Of a stretch of 64,000 nucleotides of DNA, positions 25,939 to 35,644 are shown piece after piece (within the stretch, counting starts at the first letter, position 1; the number at the start of each line of letters is the position of its first letter). The notes under the pieces are model-generated. The model searched no databases. It was not told the origin of the DNA and was given only the letters and a program-made list of their open reading frames with translations. The position numbers were made by a program, and so were the translations under genes. This DNA comes from an uncultured Muribaculaceae bacterium (lineage in GTDB: Bacteria > Bacteroidota > Bacteroidia > Bacteroidales > Muribaculaceae). The DNA is taken from assembly GCA_910578805.1 (NCBI GenBank), contig CAJTRS010000002.1:1-64000 (forward strand), in the 5' to 3' direction.

Positions 25939-28017
25939 TTACAGTCGTTTTATCTCCGTTTCCGCTGCGGTGGAGCCTTTGTAGTGCGATCGGCGGGGCT
26001 GGAAGTGGTATGTGACCGTGAGTGAGACTCCGCGATTGTCGTATCGCTGATATTTGAGCATGGTCACATTGCAGGTGTGCATTGACCAGTCGTTGTGTTG
26101 TGTGCCGAAAATATCTGTGGCCTGTAGCTTTACGGTCAGCGATTTGTCTAAAAATGTCTTGCTGACGGAGGCATCGCACGTGAACCATGAGGAGCCGAAA
26201 CGGTTGGTGTGCATGTCACCGCCGCTCTGTCCGGAGATGTCGGCCGTGAGCATGAATCCGCAGGGGAGTGTCAGTGCGTTCTGCACGGAGTAGAAGTACA
26301 TGGGTTTGTTGTAATCGGTGCTCCCTAAGGTGAGCCACGGTTTGCTTGCTCCCGCCATTATGCTCGGTGACCATGACTTTATGGTGCGGTTCCAGATCAG
26401 GAAGCATGACAGTGTGCTTACATCGGCGTTTACAGGCTGGAGCAGAAGTTGAACCGTGGGTGCCGGATACAGCCGCTTTACGAAAGCATACGTGTCAAGG
26501 CTGCGGGTATATTGGGTCTGTAGCATGAAATCATTCCATTGTGCCAGCATCTGCACCGAGTGCATGCGTTCGTCGCGCAGTGCCGGATTGCCGCTTTCCA
26601 GTTCGTGAGTACCGGTGTAGGTAATGCCCGAGGTCAGTTGTGAATACGGTGGCCGTAGTGTGGTCATCTTGTAGCTGAGTGTCAGAGATGAACGGTCGGA
26701 GAAGTTGTATCCCGCGCTGATATCGGGTGTGAGCAGATGGTCGCGCCGGCTCACGTCTCGGTCTGATACGCCGTTTAGACGAAATGTATAGTCGGAATAT
26801 TCATATCTTAGGCCGGCGCGTACGTTCCATTGTCCCCATGTGCGTGACCATGAGGCGTATGCGGCAATAGATATGTTTCTTGTGTCGGCCAGCGACGACG
26901 GCACATATTCCGCCACATCGGCATTGAGCATGTCGTAGTCGAGGCTCGTGGTGGTGTAGGCGCCCTGTGTGCCGGCTGTCAGTTTGCCATTGGCTACGGG
27001 TGTTTCCATATAGAGCTCGGCCGCAAATAGCGATGATTGTTTGTGTTGTGTTGATTTTACGGCCGTCGATTCGCCGTCGGGGTATTCGGTAGCGCTACGG
27101 GTCCGGGAATCACCATGACGGAATGTGCCGTCGAAATGCAGATGATGCCGTCCGCAATAAAGGTCATCGTAATAGGCCGACACCATATGTGTGGCGGACT
27201 GGATTTTCTGTGATATTTCGCGGCGTATCGGAGGATTGTTGTCAAGCCATTCGGTGCCGGTGTTGAGGAAGTCGGCGTTTTCATGCAGGTAGCGGTAGTA
27301 TGCTCCAGCCGAGGACTTGCCTCCGGTGTAGTTGAATCCTGTCTTGACGGCTGCGTTGTCGGTGGGAAATTCTCTGTGCTGCGAGGAGCCTATGGTCATA
27401 GGACGCCCTTGATAGGCGAGTCTGTTCACCGTATGTCCTTTGATCAGACTGTTGTTGCGGGCATAGGTTCCGGAGGCAAATAGTTCCATGGATTTTCCGT
27501 GCCAGCTCAGCGACAGATAGTCGTTGGCGCTGAATCGTCGCTTTATGGTGGCATTTGCCACATTCTGCAGGCTGAGTCCTTTGGCGAAGTTGCGGCGTGT
27601 GGTGATCAGAAGCACTGATTGTGTGGAGCTGTCATATTGTGCTCCCGGAGCCATCAGCAATTCCACTTTGCCGATGTTGCGTGATTGCAGAGTGTGGAGT
27701 TCCGCCTGGTCGCGGAGCGGACGGCCGTCGATGTAAATCTCCGGCGAGCCTTTGCCGGTCACGGTTATTGTTTGGTCGTTTATTGTCACAAGCGGCAGTC
27801 TTGCAAGCAGGTCCAGAAGCGATCCGGTCTTTTCAAGTTGGGTTCCGGGCACTATGGTCACTAAGGAACTTCCCTCCACGCGTGTTGCGGGTGCTTGTGC
27901 GTTGACCACTATTTCTTCTAACCTGCGGTTTAGTGAATCGGGTGCGGCTGCTTCACTGGCATTGGCCCGAAACAGGCTCATGACAGCCGATGCGATAAGT
28001 AAAGTTTTTGAATACAT
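25939..28017 (-). CDS. Outer-membrane TonB-dependent receptor-like beta-barrel protein
   Basis: A 692-residue outer-membrane protein. A signal peptide (MYSKTLLIASAVMSLFRANA) is followed by a plug-like region with LEEIVVNAQAP, TGSLLDLLARLPLV and SPEIYIDGRPLRD. The remainder is a long barrel of alternating strands (for example YNFSDRSSLTLSYK, VSLTVTYHF). It lacks the usual N-terminal carboxypeptidase-regulatory domain and fits the outer-membrane beta-barrel 3 type. The barrel is followed by about 20 extra residues after the expected terminal aromatic strand, which is odd. It has its own full promoter and lies 144 bases behind a membrane-tethered regulator gene. Confidence 0.85.
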   Translation of the reverse strand: MYSKTLLIASAVMSLFRANASEAAAPDSLNRRLEEIVVNAQAPATRVEGSSLVTIVPGTQLEKTGSLLDLLARLPLVTINDQTITVTGKGSPEIYIDGRPLRDQAELHTLQSRNIGKVELLMAPGAQYDSSTQSVLLITTRRNFAKGLSLQNVANATIKRRFSANDYLSLSWHGKSMELFASGTYARNNSLIKGHTVNRLAYQGRPMTIGSSQHREFPTDNAAVKTGFNYTGGKSSAGAYYRYLHENADFLNTGTEWLDNNPPIRREISQKIQSATHMVSAYYDDLYCGRHHLHFDGTFRHGDSRTRSATEYPDGESTAVKSTQHKQSSLFAAELYMETPVANGKLTAGTQGAYTTTSLDYDMLNADVAEYVPSSLADTRNISIAAYASWSRTWGQWNVRAGLRYEYSDYTFRLNGVSDRDVSRRDHLLTPDISAGYNFSDRSSLTLSYKMTTLRPPYSQLTSGITYTGTHELESGNPALRDERMHSVQMLAQWNDFMLQTQYTRSLDTYAFVKRLYPAPTVQLLLQPVNADVSTLSCFLIWNRTIKSWSPSIMAGASKPWLTLGSTDYNKPMYFYSVQNALTLPCGFMLTADISGQSGGDMHTNRFGSSWFTCDASVSKTFLDKSLTVKLQATDIFGTQHNDWSMHTCNVTMLKYQRYDNRGVSLTVTYHFQPRRSHYKGSTAAETEIKRL

Positions 28018-28047
28018 AAGGATTGCATACTGTGTTTGGTTACAGTG

Positions 28048-28080
28048 CAAAAATAGTATGCAGATATCCTTACGGTCAAA
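28048..28080 (-). promoter_or_regulatory. Consensus promoter of the receptor gene
   Basis: Minus strand TTTG (28080-28077), 21-base spacer, TATTTTTG (28055-28048). The leader to the ATG at 28017 is about 25 bases. It separates the receptor gene from the regulator gene. Confidence 0.7.
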
Positions 28081-28161
28081 TTTTAAATCTGACTGCCGGT
28101 TTTGTTATGTGTTGATTTATAGTTGGATACTGGCTGTTGTGCCATTGGGTTTCTGACAAGA

Positions 28162-29157
28162 TCAGAATATGGCCGAAAATTCTGACATATGTGGCGGATC
28201 AATAGCCTTGAGTCTTGAGCGCAGACGTGACTTGCGCTTGTACAGCGTGTCTATCTCCACACCCGTGAGCAGACTTATGGTGCGTGATGAGAATCCGCAG
28301 GCCAAATATGTCATCAGGGTGTAATCATCGGGTCTTATGTCGGGGCACTCCTCTTTAAGTGTCTTGAGCAGATTGCCGCGGCAACGGTTGATTGTCTGTT
28401 CGATGGATTCGAATGTGCTGCTGTCGTTTTTCAGTGATGATATCTCCTGTACGACTTGCTGTGTCAGGGCTTTGCGTTCTACAGTGGTGCCGCGTGTCTC
28501 ATAATATGTGTCACACAGGCGTCCTATCAGATCAAACCGCTCTCCGAGCAGCCTGTGCAGGCTCGTCTCCATGTCGGTGTATTGCTGACGTCCGCATGAC
28601 AGGCTCTCGCGCAATGCCGAGGCCTCGGCCATAAGAGCGGCCTGGCGGGCCTGTTGCCGACGTAGTCTGGAGCGCTGTCTCGATATGACATAACAGGCTG
28701 CCAGCAGCGCGATTATGGCTATCAGAGTGAGATTTTTGCGTGTCATGCGTTCGCGATATAGCGAATACTCTCGCTCTTTCTGCACATAAAGGGCTTTGAG
28801 CAGGGCATTGTTGGCCGTGGCGGGTGATGACTCTATAGAGTCACGCAGCATGGTGGCTTTCAGAAATGCGCTCTTGTCGGCATGTGCGGAATAATAATCC
28901 ACGGCTATGTTTATAATGGTGTCGGAGGGTGCTTGCAGGTTGTTGGCCACCAAAGCCTCGCTATATGCGAGCGCCCATCGGGCCATGGTGGCTGAATCGG
29001 AAAATTCCGAAACGTCCATGGCGCATAGTCTGTCGAAGGCTTCATGCGGATTGCTGCTCATCATATCGCAGGCATCGTCTATGGCCTTGCGTTGTGATGA
29101 TACTGTACCGCAGCCGGCCAATGCGGCAAGAATGATTATGTATAACAGACTCCTCAT
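28162..29157 (-). CDS. Membrane-tethered lipoprotein regulator with LuxR-like HTH
   Basis: A 331-residue protein with unusual topology. A lipoprotein signal (lipobox LAGC, Cys16) is followed by a helical, TPR-like outer part (about 20-135) and one membrane segment (142-159). A basic coiled-coil (160-215) leads to a C-terminal helix-turn-helix (about 278-318, with DDYTLMTYLACGFS and LYKRKSRLRSRL). Such proteins occur in Bacteroidales as one-component regulators reading the periplasm. The HTH class is inferred from pattern. It precedes an outer-membrane receptor gene on the same strand, a plausible target. It begins 31 bases after cinA. Confidence 0.75.
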   Translation of the reverse strand: MRSLLYIIILAALAGCGTVSSQRKAIDDACDMMSSNPHEAFDRLCAMDVSEFSDSATMARWALAYSEALVANNLQAPSDTIINIAVDYYSAHADKSAFLKATMLRDSIESSPATANNALLKALYVQKEREYSLYRERMTRKNLTLIAIIALLAACYVISRQRSRLRRQQARQAALMAEASALRESLSCGRQQYTDMETSLHRLLGERFDLIGRLCDTYYETRGTTVERKALTQQVVQEISSLKNDSSTFESIEQTINRCRGNLLKTLKEECPDIRPDDYTLMTYLACGFSSRTISLLTGVEIDTLYKRKSRLRSRLKAIDPPHMSEFSAIF

Positions 29158-29188
29158 GATTGCGTGTGGCTCTTTACGGGCTGTCAGG

Positions 29189-30457
29189 TTATGCCGTTGT
29201 CTGCTGATATGACGCTTCTATGGCACGTATAGCCATCAATATCGCTGTGGCCGATGCGCGGTCTATTACCCGCCCTCTGTTTCCGGGGAAATGGTAGGTG
29301 TGGCTCTTTATGCCCTTTGATGTGGCCACGGCTATGCACACCGTTCCTACAGGCTTTTCGTCAGAGCCTCCTGTGGGACCTGCTATACCGCTGGTGGCGA
29401 TGGCTATGTCGCACCCTAAAGCTTTGCGTGCTCCTGAGGCCATCTGCTCCACCACGGGGATACTGACGGCTCCGTAGTGTGACAGTGTGTCATCTCCCAC
29501 TCCGAGCAGCTGAGTCTTAACTCTGTTGCTGTACGCTACAATGCCTCCCTCCATGGCTGCCGAACTTCCGGGAACCGATGTGATCAGATGCGCTATATTG
29601 CCGCCGGTGCAGCTTTCGGCAGTTCCTGTGGTAAGTCCGTGAAGCGTGAGTTTTTCCAATAATATCTCTTCGGGTGTGCGGTCACCGTCATACAGGAAAT
29701 GCTTGCCGCAAAGCGCTATCAGTTCCTGTGCGTAGCGGTCGGCCTCTGATCTGATAAATCCGGCATCGGCATGCCTGCCGTCGATGCGCAGTCTGATGAG
29801 TCCCGGTTTTGGCAGGTAGGCAAGATGCAGATATGATGGCAGAGCCGTTTCCCAGTCGGCAAGCAGTGTGGCCAGATCGGATTCGGTGATACCCTCGACC
29901 ATGATGGTATGGTGTTCCACTGCCTCTTTCGACGGGAACTTTTCCAATAACTGCGGAAAAACCTCCGAGGCAAACATCTCGCCGGTCTCAAACGGCACTC
30001 CCGGCATGGCCACAAGTACCTGGGTGGGATTATGCAGCTCGAACCACATGATGGGAGCCGTGCCCACGCGGTTCTGTATCACGCGTGCCGATGTCGGCAC
30101 CATGGCTTGTGCTGCCGTAAGTTCGTTGAGACGGAATCCGCGCTTTGCCACTATCTCCCTGACATTTTCAAGCACATTTTCGTCGAGCCGGAGGCTGCCT
30201 CCGAAGTATCGGCACATCACCGTTTTGGTGATATCGTCTTTTGTCGGGCCGAGTCCACCTGTGGTAAGGACCACCGGTGCCGTCTGGAATCCGCGCTCTA
30301 TGGCGCGCCCTATGGCAGCGGCGTCGTCAGCCACAACCTGCACATCGGCAACCCTCCACCCGTAGGGAGCTATATGGCGTGCTATGAAACCGCTGTTGGT
30401 GTCGGTTACCTGACCTATGAGCAGTTCATCGCCTATTACTATTATAGATACGTCCAT
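29189..30457 (-). CDS. cinA: CinA-like protein (competence/damage-inducible, NMN amidohydrolase)
   Basis: A 422-residue two-domain protein. The N-terminal molybdopterin-binding-like domain carries SIIVIGDELLIGQVTDTNS and TTGGLGPTKDDITK. The C-terminal domain (about 260-420) has TAESCTGGNIAHLITSVPGS, the active region of nicotinamide mononucleotide deamidases in pyridine nucleotide salvage. It lies 42 bases behind tsaD. No obvious promoter element was found in the short gap, so it is probably transcribed with tsaD. Confidence 0.93.
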   Translation of the reverse strand: MDVSIIVIGDELLIGQVTDTNSGFIARHIAPYGWRVADVQVVADDAAAIGRAIERGFQTAPVVLTTGGLGPTKDDITKTVMCRYFGGSLRLDENVLENVREIVAKRGFRLNELTAAQAMVPTSARVIQNRVGTAPIMWFELHNPTQVLVAMPGVPFETGEMFASEVFPQLLEKFPSKEAVEHHTIMVEGITESDLATLLADWETALPSYLHLAYLPKPGLIRLRIDGRHADAGFIRSEADRYAQELIALCGKHFLYDGDRTPEEILLEKLTLHGLTTGTAESCTGGNIAHLITSVPGSSAAMEGGIVAYSNRVKTQLLGVGDDTLSHYGAVSIPVVEQMASGARKALGCDIAIATSGIAGPTGGSDEKPVGTVCIAVATSKGIKSHTYHFPGNRGRVIDRASATAILMAIRAIEASYQQTTA

Positions 30458-30499
30458 ATATGTTTTTTCGCGGTTATGTAACTAACTGAATATTATTTT

Positions 30500-31516
30500 T
30501 CACACTGTCACGCGTGCATAAGGCACTTCATCATAGCCGCAAAAGTCTTTGTCAAGATATTTGAAGTATCCGGCTATGGCCACCATGGCGGCATTGTCGG
30601 TGGTGAATGCGCGCTCCGGTATGAATGCTTTTAGTCCGCGTGCGCCACAGTAGTCGGCTATGGCCTGGCGTACACCCGAATTTGCCGATACGCCTCCGCC
30701 TATGGCCACTGTCTTGACGCCGGTCTGTTTGACGGCCTTGTCAAGTTTGTCAACCAGTATCTCTATGATGGTGCGTTGGAGCGAGGCCGCAAGGTCCTTG
30801 CGGTTTTTCTCCACAAAGCCGGCATCGGATTTCAGAGCGTCGCGCAGTGTGTAGAGAAATGACGTTTTCAGTCCGGAGAAACTGTAGTCCAGTCCGGGGA
30901 TTCTCGGACGGGCGAAATGGAACTTTGAGGCGTCGCCTTCCTGCGCAAGCCGGTCTATGTGCGGACCGCCCGGATAGGGGAGGCCCATCACTTTGGCGCA
31001 TTTGTCGAAAGCTTCGCCGGCTGCGTCGTCGATGGTGGCTCCGAGAATTTCCATGTCGTTGTAATTGCGCACGAGTATCAGCTGGCTGTTGCCTCCCGAT
31101 ATCAACAGCGTCAGAAACGGATATTCCGGCATCGTGTCATCGGGAGTGCGGCGTATGAAATGTGACAGCACATGGCCATGGAGATGATTGACATCGACTA
31201 TCGGGCATCTCAGTCCGAGAGACATGCCTTTGGCAAACGATGTGCCCACAAGCAGGGAGCCGAGCAGTCCCGGGCCACGGGTGAATGCTATGGCCGAAAG
31301 CTCTTTTTTGTCCAATCCGGCGCGGTTCAATGCCGCCGCCACTACGGGAACTATGTTTTGCTGATGCGCGCGCGAGGCCAGTTCCGGCACCACGCCGCCG
31401 TATTCCTCATGCACACTCTGCGATGCTATTACATTGGATAGCAGCACTCCGTCACGTATCACTGCCGCCGAAGTGTCATCGCATGATGATTCTATACCCA
31501 AAATGGTTATGCTCAT
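30500..31516 (-). CDS. tsaD: tRNA N6-adenosine threonylcarbamoyltransferase TsaD
   Basis: A 338-residue ASKHA-fold enzyme that transfers threonylcarbamoyl to A37 of ANN-decoding tRNAs. Signature segments are ILGIESSCDDTSAAV, GGVVPELASRAH, VNHLHGHVLSHF (metal histidines), LISGGNSQLI and IGGGVSANSGVR. Length is normal. Its partner TsaB is encoded 22 kb away at 53936; the other partners TsaC and TsaE are not in the window. Confidence 0.97.
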   Translation of the reverse strand: MSITILGIESSCDDTSAAVIRDGVLLSNVIASQSVHEEYGGVVPELASRAHQQNIVPVVAAALNRAGLDKKELSAIAFTRGPGLLGSLLVGTSFAKGMSLGLRCPIVDVNHLHGHVLSHFIRRTPDDTMPEYPFLTLLISGGNSQLILVRNYNDMEILGATIDDAAGEAFDKCAKVMGLPYPGGPHIDRLAQEGDASKFHFARPRIPGLDYSFSGLKTSFLYTLRDALKSDAGFVEKNRKDLAASLQRTIIEILVDKLDKAVKQTGVKTVAIGGGVSANSGVRQAIADYCGARGLKAFIPERAFTTDNAAMVAIAGYFKYLDKDFCGYDEVPYARVTV

Positions 31517-31542
31517 GTATGGTGGTTCTATTTTTTATGCTG

Positions 31543-31550
31543 CAAATTTA
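31543..31550 (-). promoter_or_regulatory. -7 element for tsaD-cinA
   Basis: TAAATTTG on the minus strand, 27 bases before the tsaD ATG. No TTTG at the -33 position, which falls in the end of the DUF4838 gene. Confidence 0.5.
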
Positions 31551-31563
31551 CGCATTTTATCCG

Positions 31564-33744
31564 TTATTCCACCGTGATCTCATCGAGGAAAAACCAACAA
31601 GGGTTCCCCACGCCGTAATGCCAGTGCGGACATTGTTTGGTGCCTTCTATATCCACTTTTATGTATCGGGCTTCGGTCGGGGAGCCGAAACACTCTTTCA
31701 CATTCACGAATTTCACTTTCGGATCGGAGTCATCGGGAAGCTCATGGACCGCTCCCTGCACATAGGTCTTGCCGTCTGTGCTTATGGAATAGGTCACAGA
31801 CTTGGGTTGCAGTATCCATGCTCCGAGCTGGTGAAGGAAGTCGGTGTCTATGCTGTGTATGGTTTTGACTTCGCCGAGGTCTAAGGTGACAGTCGCGTCG
31901 ATCCCTTCCCAGCCTATCCAGCTGTCCTTGTAGGTGGCGCCTCCAAACAGTCCGTCGGTCAGTGCCGTGCCGGCAATTCTGTCGTATGGAGCGGGTAGGG
32001 GTGTGCTGAATGTGACATTGGCTCCGGCTGCCAGATTGCCGTTGGGTCTGGGCAGATAGCGCTCGCGGTACAGCCGGCAGTATTCCACCGGGGAGTTGTT
32101 TCGCTCGTTGACCGATGCGAGTCCGAATCTGCGGCTGCGGGTCTCGAATGTGTCGAGTCTTGCCGTGAGGTCGGCCACATCTTTGTGTGGTTCGGTACGT
32201 GCGAGTTCCAACTCGCTGTACTGTAGCGACAGGCGTGAGCGCTGCACACGGGCCAGAAAGGCCGAATCGGACCTCACGGCATTCTCTGCGCTGTCAAACA
32301 GTGAGTTATATGTGCGGCGCAATATCGGGTTGAGCATACCCTCCTTGTGGGTCACCGGTGAGTCATATATCCACAGCGGAATCCGGCTCCCCAACAAAGC
32401 TCCCTCCATCAGCTTGAGATACTGGTATATATAGGGGGCTGCCTTACCGTAGTAGCCGTTGACAAACACTCTCATCAGCGAATCGGTGTCGGCATCTGGA
32501 TTCCACATGAGTTTCGACACCATGTAAGTGCGCAGTTCCGACATGTCGCCTCCGCGATAGCCGGCTATTTGTGAGAAGTGCATCTTCACGTTATTGTCGC
32601 GGTAGGTGCGTATGTTGGGCTGCATGATGTGGAAGTTGGGAAACGGGGTGCTTGTGCCGTCGAAATTGATCCCGTAGTCCCACACGAATATATTGTCGGA
32701 AATTCTGGCCCAGCCGTCAAGAGCTTTGAGGAAGTCTCGTCCTGAAGCGTTGTCGGCCAGAGGGACTTCACGGTAGCAGTCTATGTTGCACAGCATTATG
32801 TTGACATTTGGTTCCGGTCTCACATGTTTGGGTGGGTGCATGGTGTAGAGATAGGCCAATGTCGAAAACTGTTTGTCGGGGAACCGTCGGGCAAGGCGGT
32901 TGAGGAATCTTATCACACTGCCCGACAGCGCTCCTTCGTAATCGTCTATGGCTTTGCATTCGGGGCATGTGCAGTTGGTATGGTTGCCGTCGTTCTGGCT
33001 CACGGATATCATATTGCGGTTAGGATTGGCCTTGAATATGGAGTCAATTCTTGCAGCCGCTATCTCAAATACCTCGTCGTTGCTCAGGCACCATTGCGAT
33101 GCCTTGCCGGGGTGTCGCTGTCCGTTGAAATAAGCGTAATACTCCGGATTGCTGTCTCCATATACCGCCGATGGCAGCAGCCGGTCGAATGTATGCACCC
33201 ATAATCCTCCGGCAAATTCATCGGCCGGCTCTTCGAGGCGGCGCCACAGCCTGTAGATCGGGTCGGTGCGAAGCGCATAGTTTTGCGACTGGCGGTAGCG
33301 GAAAGCCGGATTATCCACAGTCTCTATGTAGGGCAGTCCTATGTCGGCGGTATGTGGAGGGAGGCTGTATTCGTTCTCGCCCCAATAGTTGCAGCCGAGC
33401 CATTGTTCAAGCACCGTAACCACGCCGTATATGCTGCCTTTGTCCTCGCCCCCTTCGATGAGCAGATAGCCTGGCGCGGTGGATATGCGGTAGCCGTCCT
33501 CTTTTACGGATTTGTCAGCCGAACGGCGAATGACCACATCGCCCTTGCGTGGGGTGGTCGATGGAGGGACTATCGGTATGGTCACGTCTGATATCCGGCC
33601 TATGAAATCCTGAAACAGAGCTGCCGCGGTACTGTCGGTGGATATTATACGTCCGCTCGGTCTGCCTCCGCTGACTATGCGGGTCTGGCCTGTAATGACG
33701 GTGGCTATGAGCATGGCACACCATAGAAGTAATGTCTTTTTCAT
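31564..33744 (-). CDS. Secreted DUF4838 protein with C-terminal discoidin-like domain
   Basis: A 726-residue exported protein, start chosen at MKKTLLLWCAMLIATVITG because 12 extra residues upstream would precede the signal peptide and include the promoter region. An N-terminal GH20-domain-2-like part includes YLLIEGGEDKGSIYGVVTVLE. The central DUF4838 region includes NRNMISVSQNDGNH with a CTCPECKA cysteine cluster, and VWDYGINFDGTSTPFPNF. The C-terminal 140 residues resemble F5/8 type C carbohydrate-binding modules (DSWIGWEGIDATVTLDLGE). DUF4838 proteins are putative glycoside hydrolases; activity is unproven. It is not in a Sus locus. Confidence 0.85.
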   Translation of the reverse strand: MKKTLLLWCAMLIATVITGQTRIVSGGRPSGRIISTDSTAAALFQDFIGRISDVTIPIVPPSTTPRKGDVVIRRSADKSVKEDGYRISTAPGYLLIEGGEDKGSIYGVVTVLEQWLGCNYWGENEYSLPPHTADIGLPYIETVDNPAFRYRQSQNYALRTDPIYRLWRRLEEPADEFAGGLWVHTFDRLLPSAVYGDSNPEYYAYFNGQRHPGKASQWCLSNDEVFEIAAARIDSIFKANPNRNMISVSQNDGNHTNCTCPECKAIDDYEGALSGSVIRFLNRLARRFPDKQFSTLAYLYTMHPPKHVRPEPNVNIMLCNIDCYREVPLADNASGRDFLKALDGWARISDNIFVWDYGINFDGTSTPFPNFHIMQPNIRTYRDNNVKMHFSQIAGYRGGDMSELRTYMVSKLMWNPDADTDSLMRVFVNGYYGKAAPYIYQYLKLMEGALLGSRIPLWIYDSPVTHKEGMLNPILRRTYNSLFDSAENAVRSDSAFLARVQRSRLSLQYSELELARTEPHKDVADLTARLDTFETRSRRFGLASVNERNNSPVEYCRLYRERYLPRPNGNLAAGANVTFSTPLPAPYDRIAGTALTDGLFGGATYKDSWIGWEGIDATVTLDLGEVKTIHSIDTDFLHQLGAWILQPKSVTYSISTDGKTYVQGAVHELPDDSDPKVKFVNVKECFGSPTEARYIKVDIEGTKQCPHWHYGVGNPCWFFLDEITVE

Positions 33745-33767
33745 GGTAAAAGGTGTTATTACATTCA

Positions 33768-33806
33768 CAAATGTAGTCATTTTTTCGTTAATTCTGCGTA
33801 CCTTTG
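33768..33806. promoter_or_regulatory. Divergent -7 elements for DUF4838 gene and typA
   Basis: Minus strand TACATTTG (33775-33768) and plus strand TACCTTTG (33799-33806). The -33 positions lack TTTG on both sides. Confidence 0.5.
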
Positions 33807-33829
33807 CGCCTTGAAATAATCAAAGGTTT

Positions 33830-35626
33830 ATGCAGAATATAAGAAACATTGCCATTATAGCCCATGTGGATCATGGCAAGACCACTCTGGTTGATAAAAT
33901 GCTTTTGGCCGGTAACCTTTTTCGCGAGAATCAAAATGCCGGTGAACTCATACTTGACAACAATGATCTGGAACGCGAACGCGGTATAACAATCCTGTCA
34001 AAAAACGTCTCGATAAATTACAAAGGATACAAGATCAACATCATCGACACTCCCGGACACGCCGATTTCGGCGGCGAGGTGGAGCGTGTGCTCAACATGG
34101 CCGACGGCTGTCTGCTGCTTGTCGATGCTTTCGAAGGGCCCATGCCGCAGACTCGCTTCGTGTTGCAGAAGGCTATAGAGATGGGGCTGAAGCCCGTGGT
34201 GGTGATCAATAAGGTGGATAAACCCAACTGCCGCCCCGACGAAGTTCAGGAAATGGTGTTTGACCTTATGTTTAATCTCGATGCCACCGAGGAACAGCTT
34301 GATTTTCCCACTATCTACGGATCGGCAAAGCAGGGCTGGATGAGCACCGACTGGAAGAATCCCGCTCAGGACATAACTGCTGTGCTTGATGCCATAATCG
34401 AACATATTCCCGCTCCGGAGACCCTGGAGGGTCCCGCACAGATGCTCATCACATCGCTCGATTATTCATCGTATGTGGGTCGAATCGCGGTTGGACGTGT
34501 GCACCGCGGCGAGTTGCGCGAGGGTGCCGACATGGTTCTCTGCAAAAAGGACGGCTCCACAGTGCGTCAGCGCATAAAGGAGCTGCATGTGTTTGAAGGC
34601 ATGGGCCGCAAGAAGGTGGAGTCCGTAAAGAGTGGCGACATATGTGCTCTTGTCGGCATTACCGACTTTGAGATAGGCGATACGGTGGCTGATATCAATA
34701 CACCCGAATCGCTTCCCCGCATAGCCATTGACGAGCCTACCATGTCAATGTCGTTTACCATCAACGACAGTCCGTTTTTCGGTCGCGACGGCAAGTTTGT
34801 TACTTCGCGCCATATCGCCGACCGTCTGACACGCGAACTGGACCGTAATCTTGCTCTGAGAGTGGAGAAAGCTCACGACGACGATGTATGGACGGTCTAT
34901 GGACGCGGTGTGCTGCATCTTTCGGTGCTTATCGAGACAATGCGCCGTGAGGGTTACGAATTGCAGGTGGGACAGCCGCAGGTAATAGTCAGGGAAATAG
35001 ACGGTGTGAAGTGTGAGCCAGTGGAGCTTATGACCATTAATGTGCCCGAGGAGTATTCGAGCAAGATGATCGATATGGTCACCCGCCGCAAGGGCGATCT
35101 TGTGTCGATGGTCACTCAGAATGATCGCGTGCACATGGAATTCCACATACCTTCACGCGGCATAATAGGCTTGCGCAACAATGTGCTCACGGCATCGGCC
35201 GGCGAAGCCATCATGGCTCACCGATTTCTTGAGTACCAGCCTTGGAAAGGCGATATCGAGCGCCGGACCAACGGCTCGCTCATAGCCATGGAAGCCGGTA
35301 CGGCTTACGCCTATGCCATTGACAAGTTGCAGGACCGAGGCCGGTTCTTCATCTTCCCGCAGGAAGAGGTCTATGCCGGACAGGTTGTAGGCGAGAATGC
35401 CAAGGACAACGATATTGTGGTCAATGTGACCAAATCAAAGAAACTGACAAACATGCGTGCTTCGGGAGCCGATGACAAGGCGCGTATCATACCTCCGGTG
35501 GTGTTCAGCCTCGAAGAGGCTCTTGAATATATCAAGGGTGATGAATATGTGGAGGTTACTCCGCATCATATACGTCTGCGCAAGATCATACTCGACGAGA
35601 TAGAACGCAAGCGCGCCAACAAGTGA
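33830..35626 (+). CDS. typA: Translational GTPase TypA/BipA
   Basis: A 598-residue ribosome-associated GTPase involved in 50S assembly and stress adaptation. G1 is [10 protein letters not shown]2 includes [10 protein letters not shown]3 [16 protein letters not shown]4 NKVDKP. The elongation-factor-like domains II, III and V follow and the TypA-specific C-terminus contains [18 protein letters not shown]. Length is normal. Monocistronic. Confidence 0.98.
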   Translation: MQNIRNIAIIAHVDHGKTTLVDKMLLAGNLFRENQNAGELILDNNDLERERGITILSKNVSINYKGYKINIIDTPGHADFGGEVERVLNMADGCLLLVDAFEGPMPQTRFVLQKAIEMGLKPVVVINKVDKPNCRPDEVQEMVFDLMFNLDATEEQLDFPTIYGSAKQGWMSTDWKNPAQDITAVLDAIIEHIPAPETLEGPAQMLITSLDYSSYVGRIAVGRVHRGELREGADMVLCKKDGSTVRQRIKELHVFEGMGRKKVESVKSGDICALVGITDFEIGDTVADINTPESLPRIAIDEPTMSMSFTINDSPFFGRDGKFVTSRHIADRLTRELDRNLALRVEKAHDDDVWTVYGRGVLHLSVLIETMRREGYELQVGQPQVIVREIDGVKCEPVELMTINVPEEYSSKMIDMVTRRKGDLVSMVTQNDRVHMEFHIPSRGIIGLRNNVLTASAGEAIMAHRFLEYQPWKGDIERRTNGSLIAMEAGTAYAYAIDKLQDRGRFFIFPQEEVYAGQVVGENAKDNDIVVNVTKSKKLTNMRASGADDKARIIPPVVFSLEEALEYIKGDEYVEVTPHHIRLRKIILDEIERKRANK

Positions 35627-35644
35627 TCCTGATGGCGGTGGCGG

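Noticed and set aside
25859..26188. N-terminal extension of the 57-residue membrane protein
   Set aside because: It is antisense to the receptor gene, has no fold-like pattern and lies upstream of the -7 promoter element.
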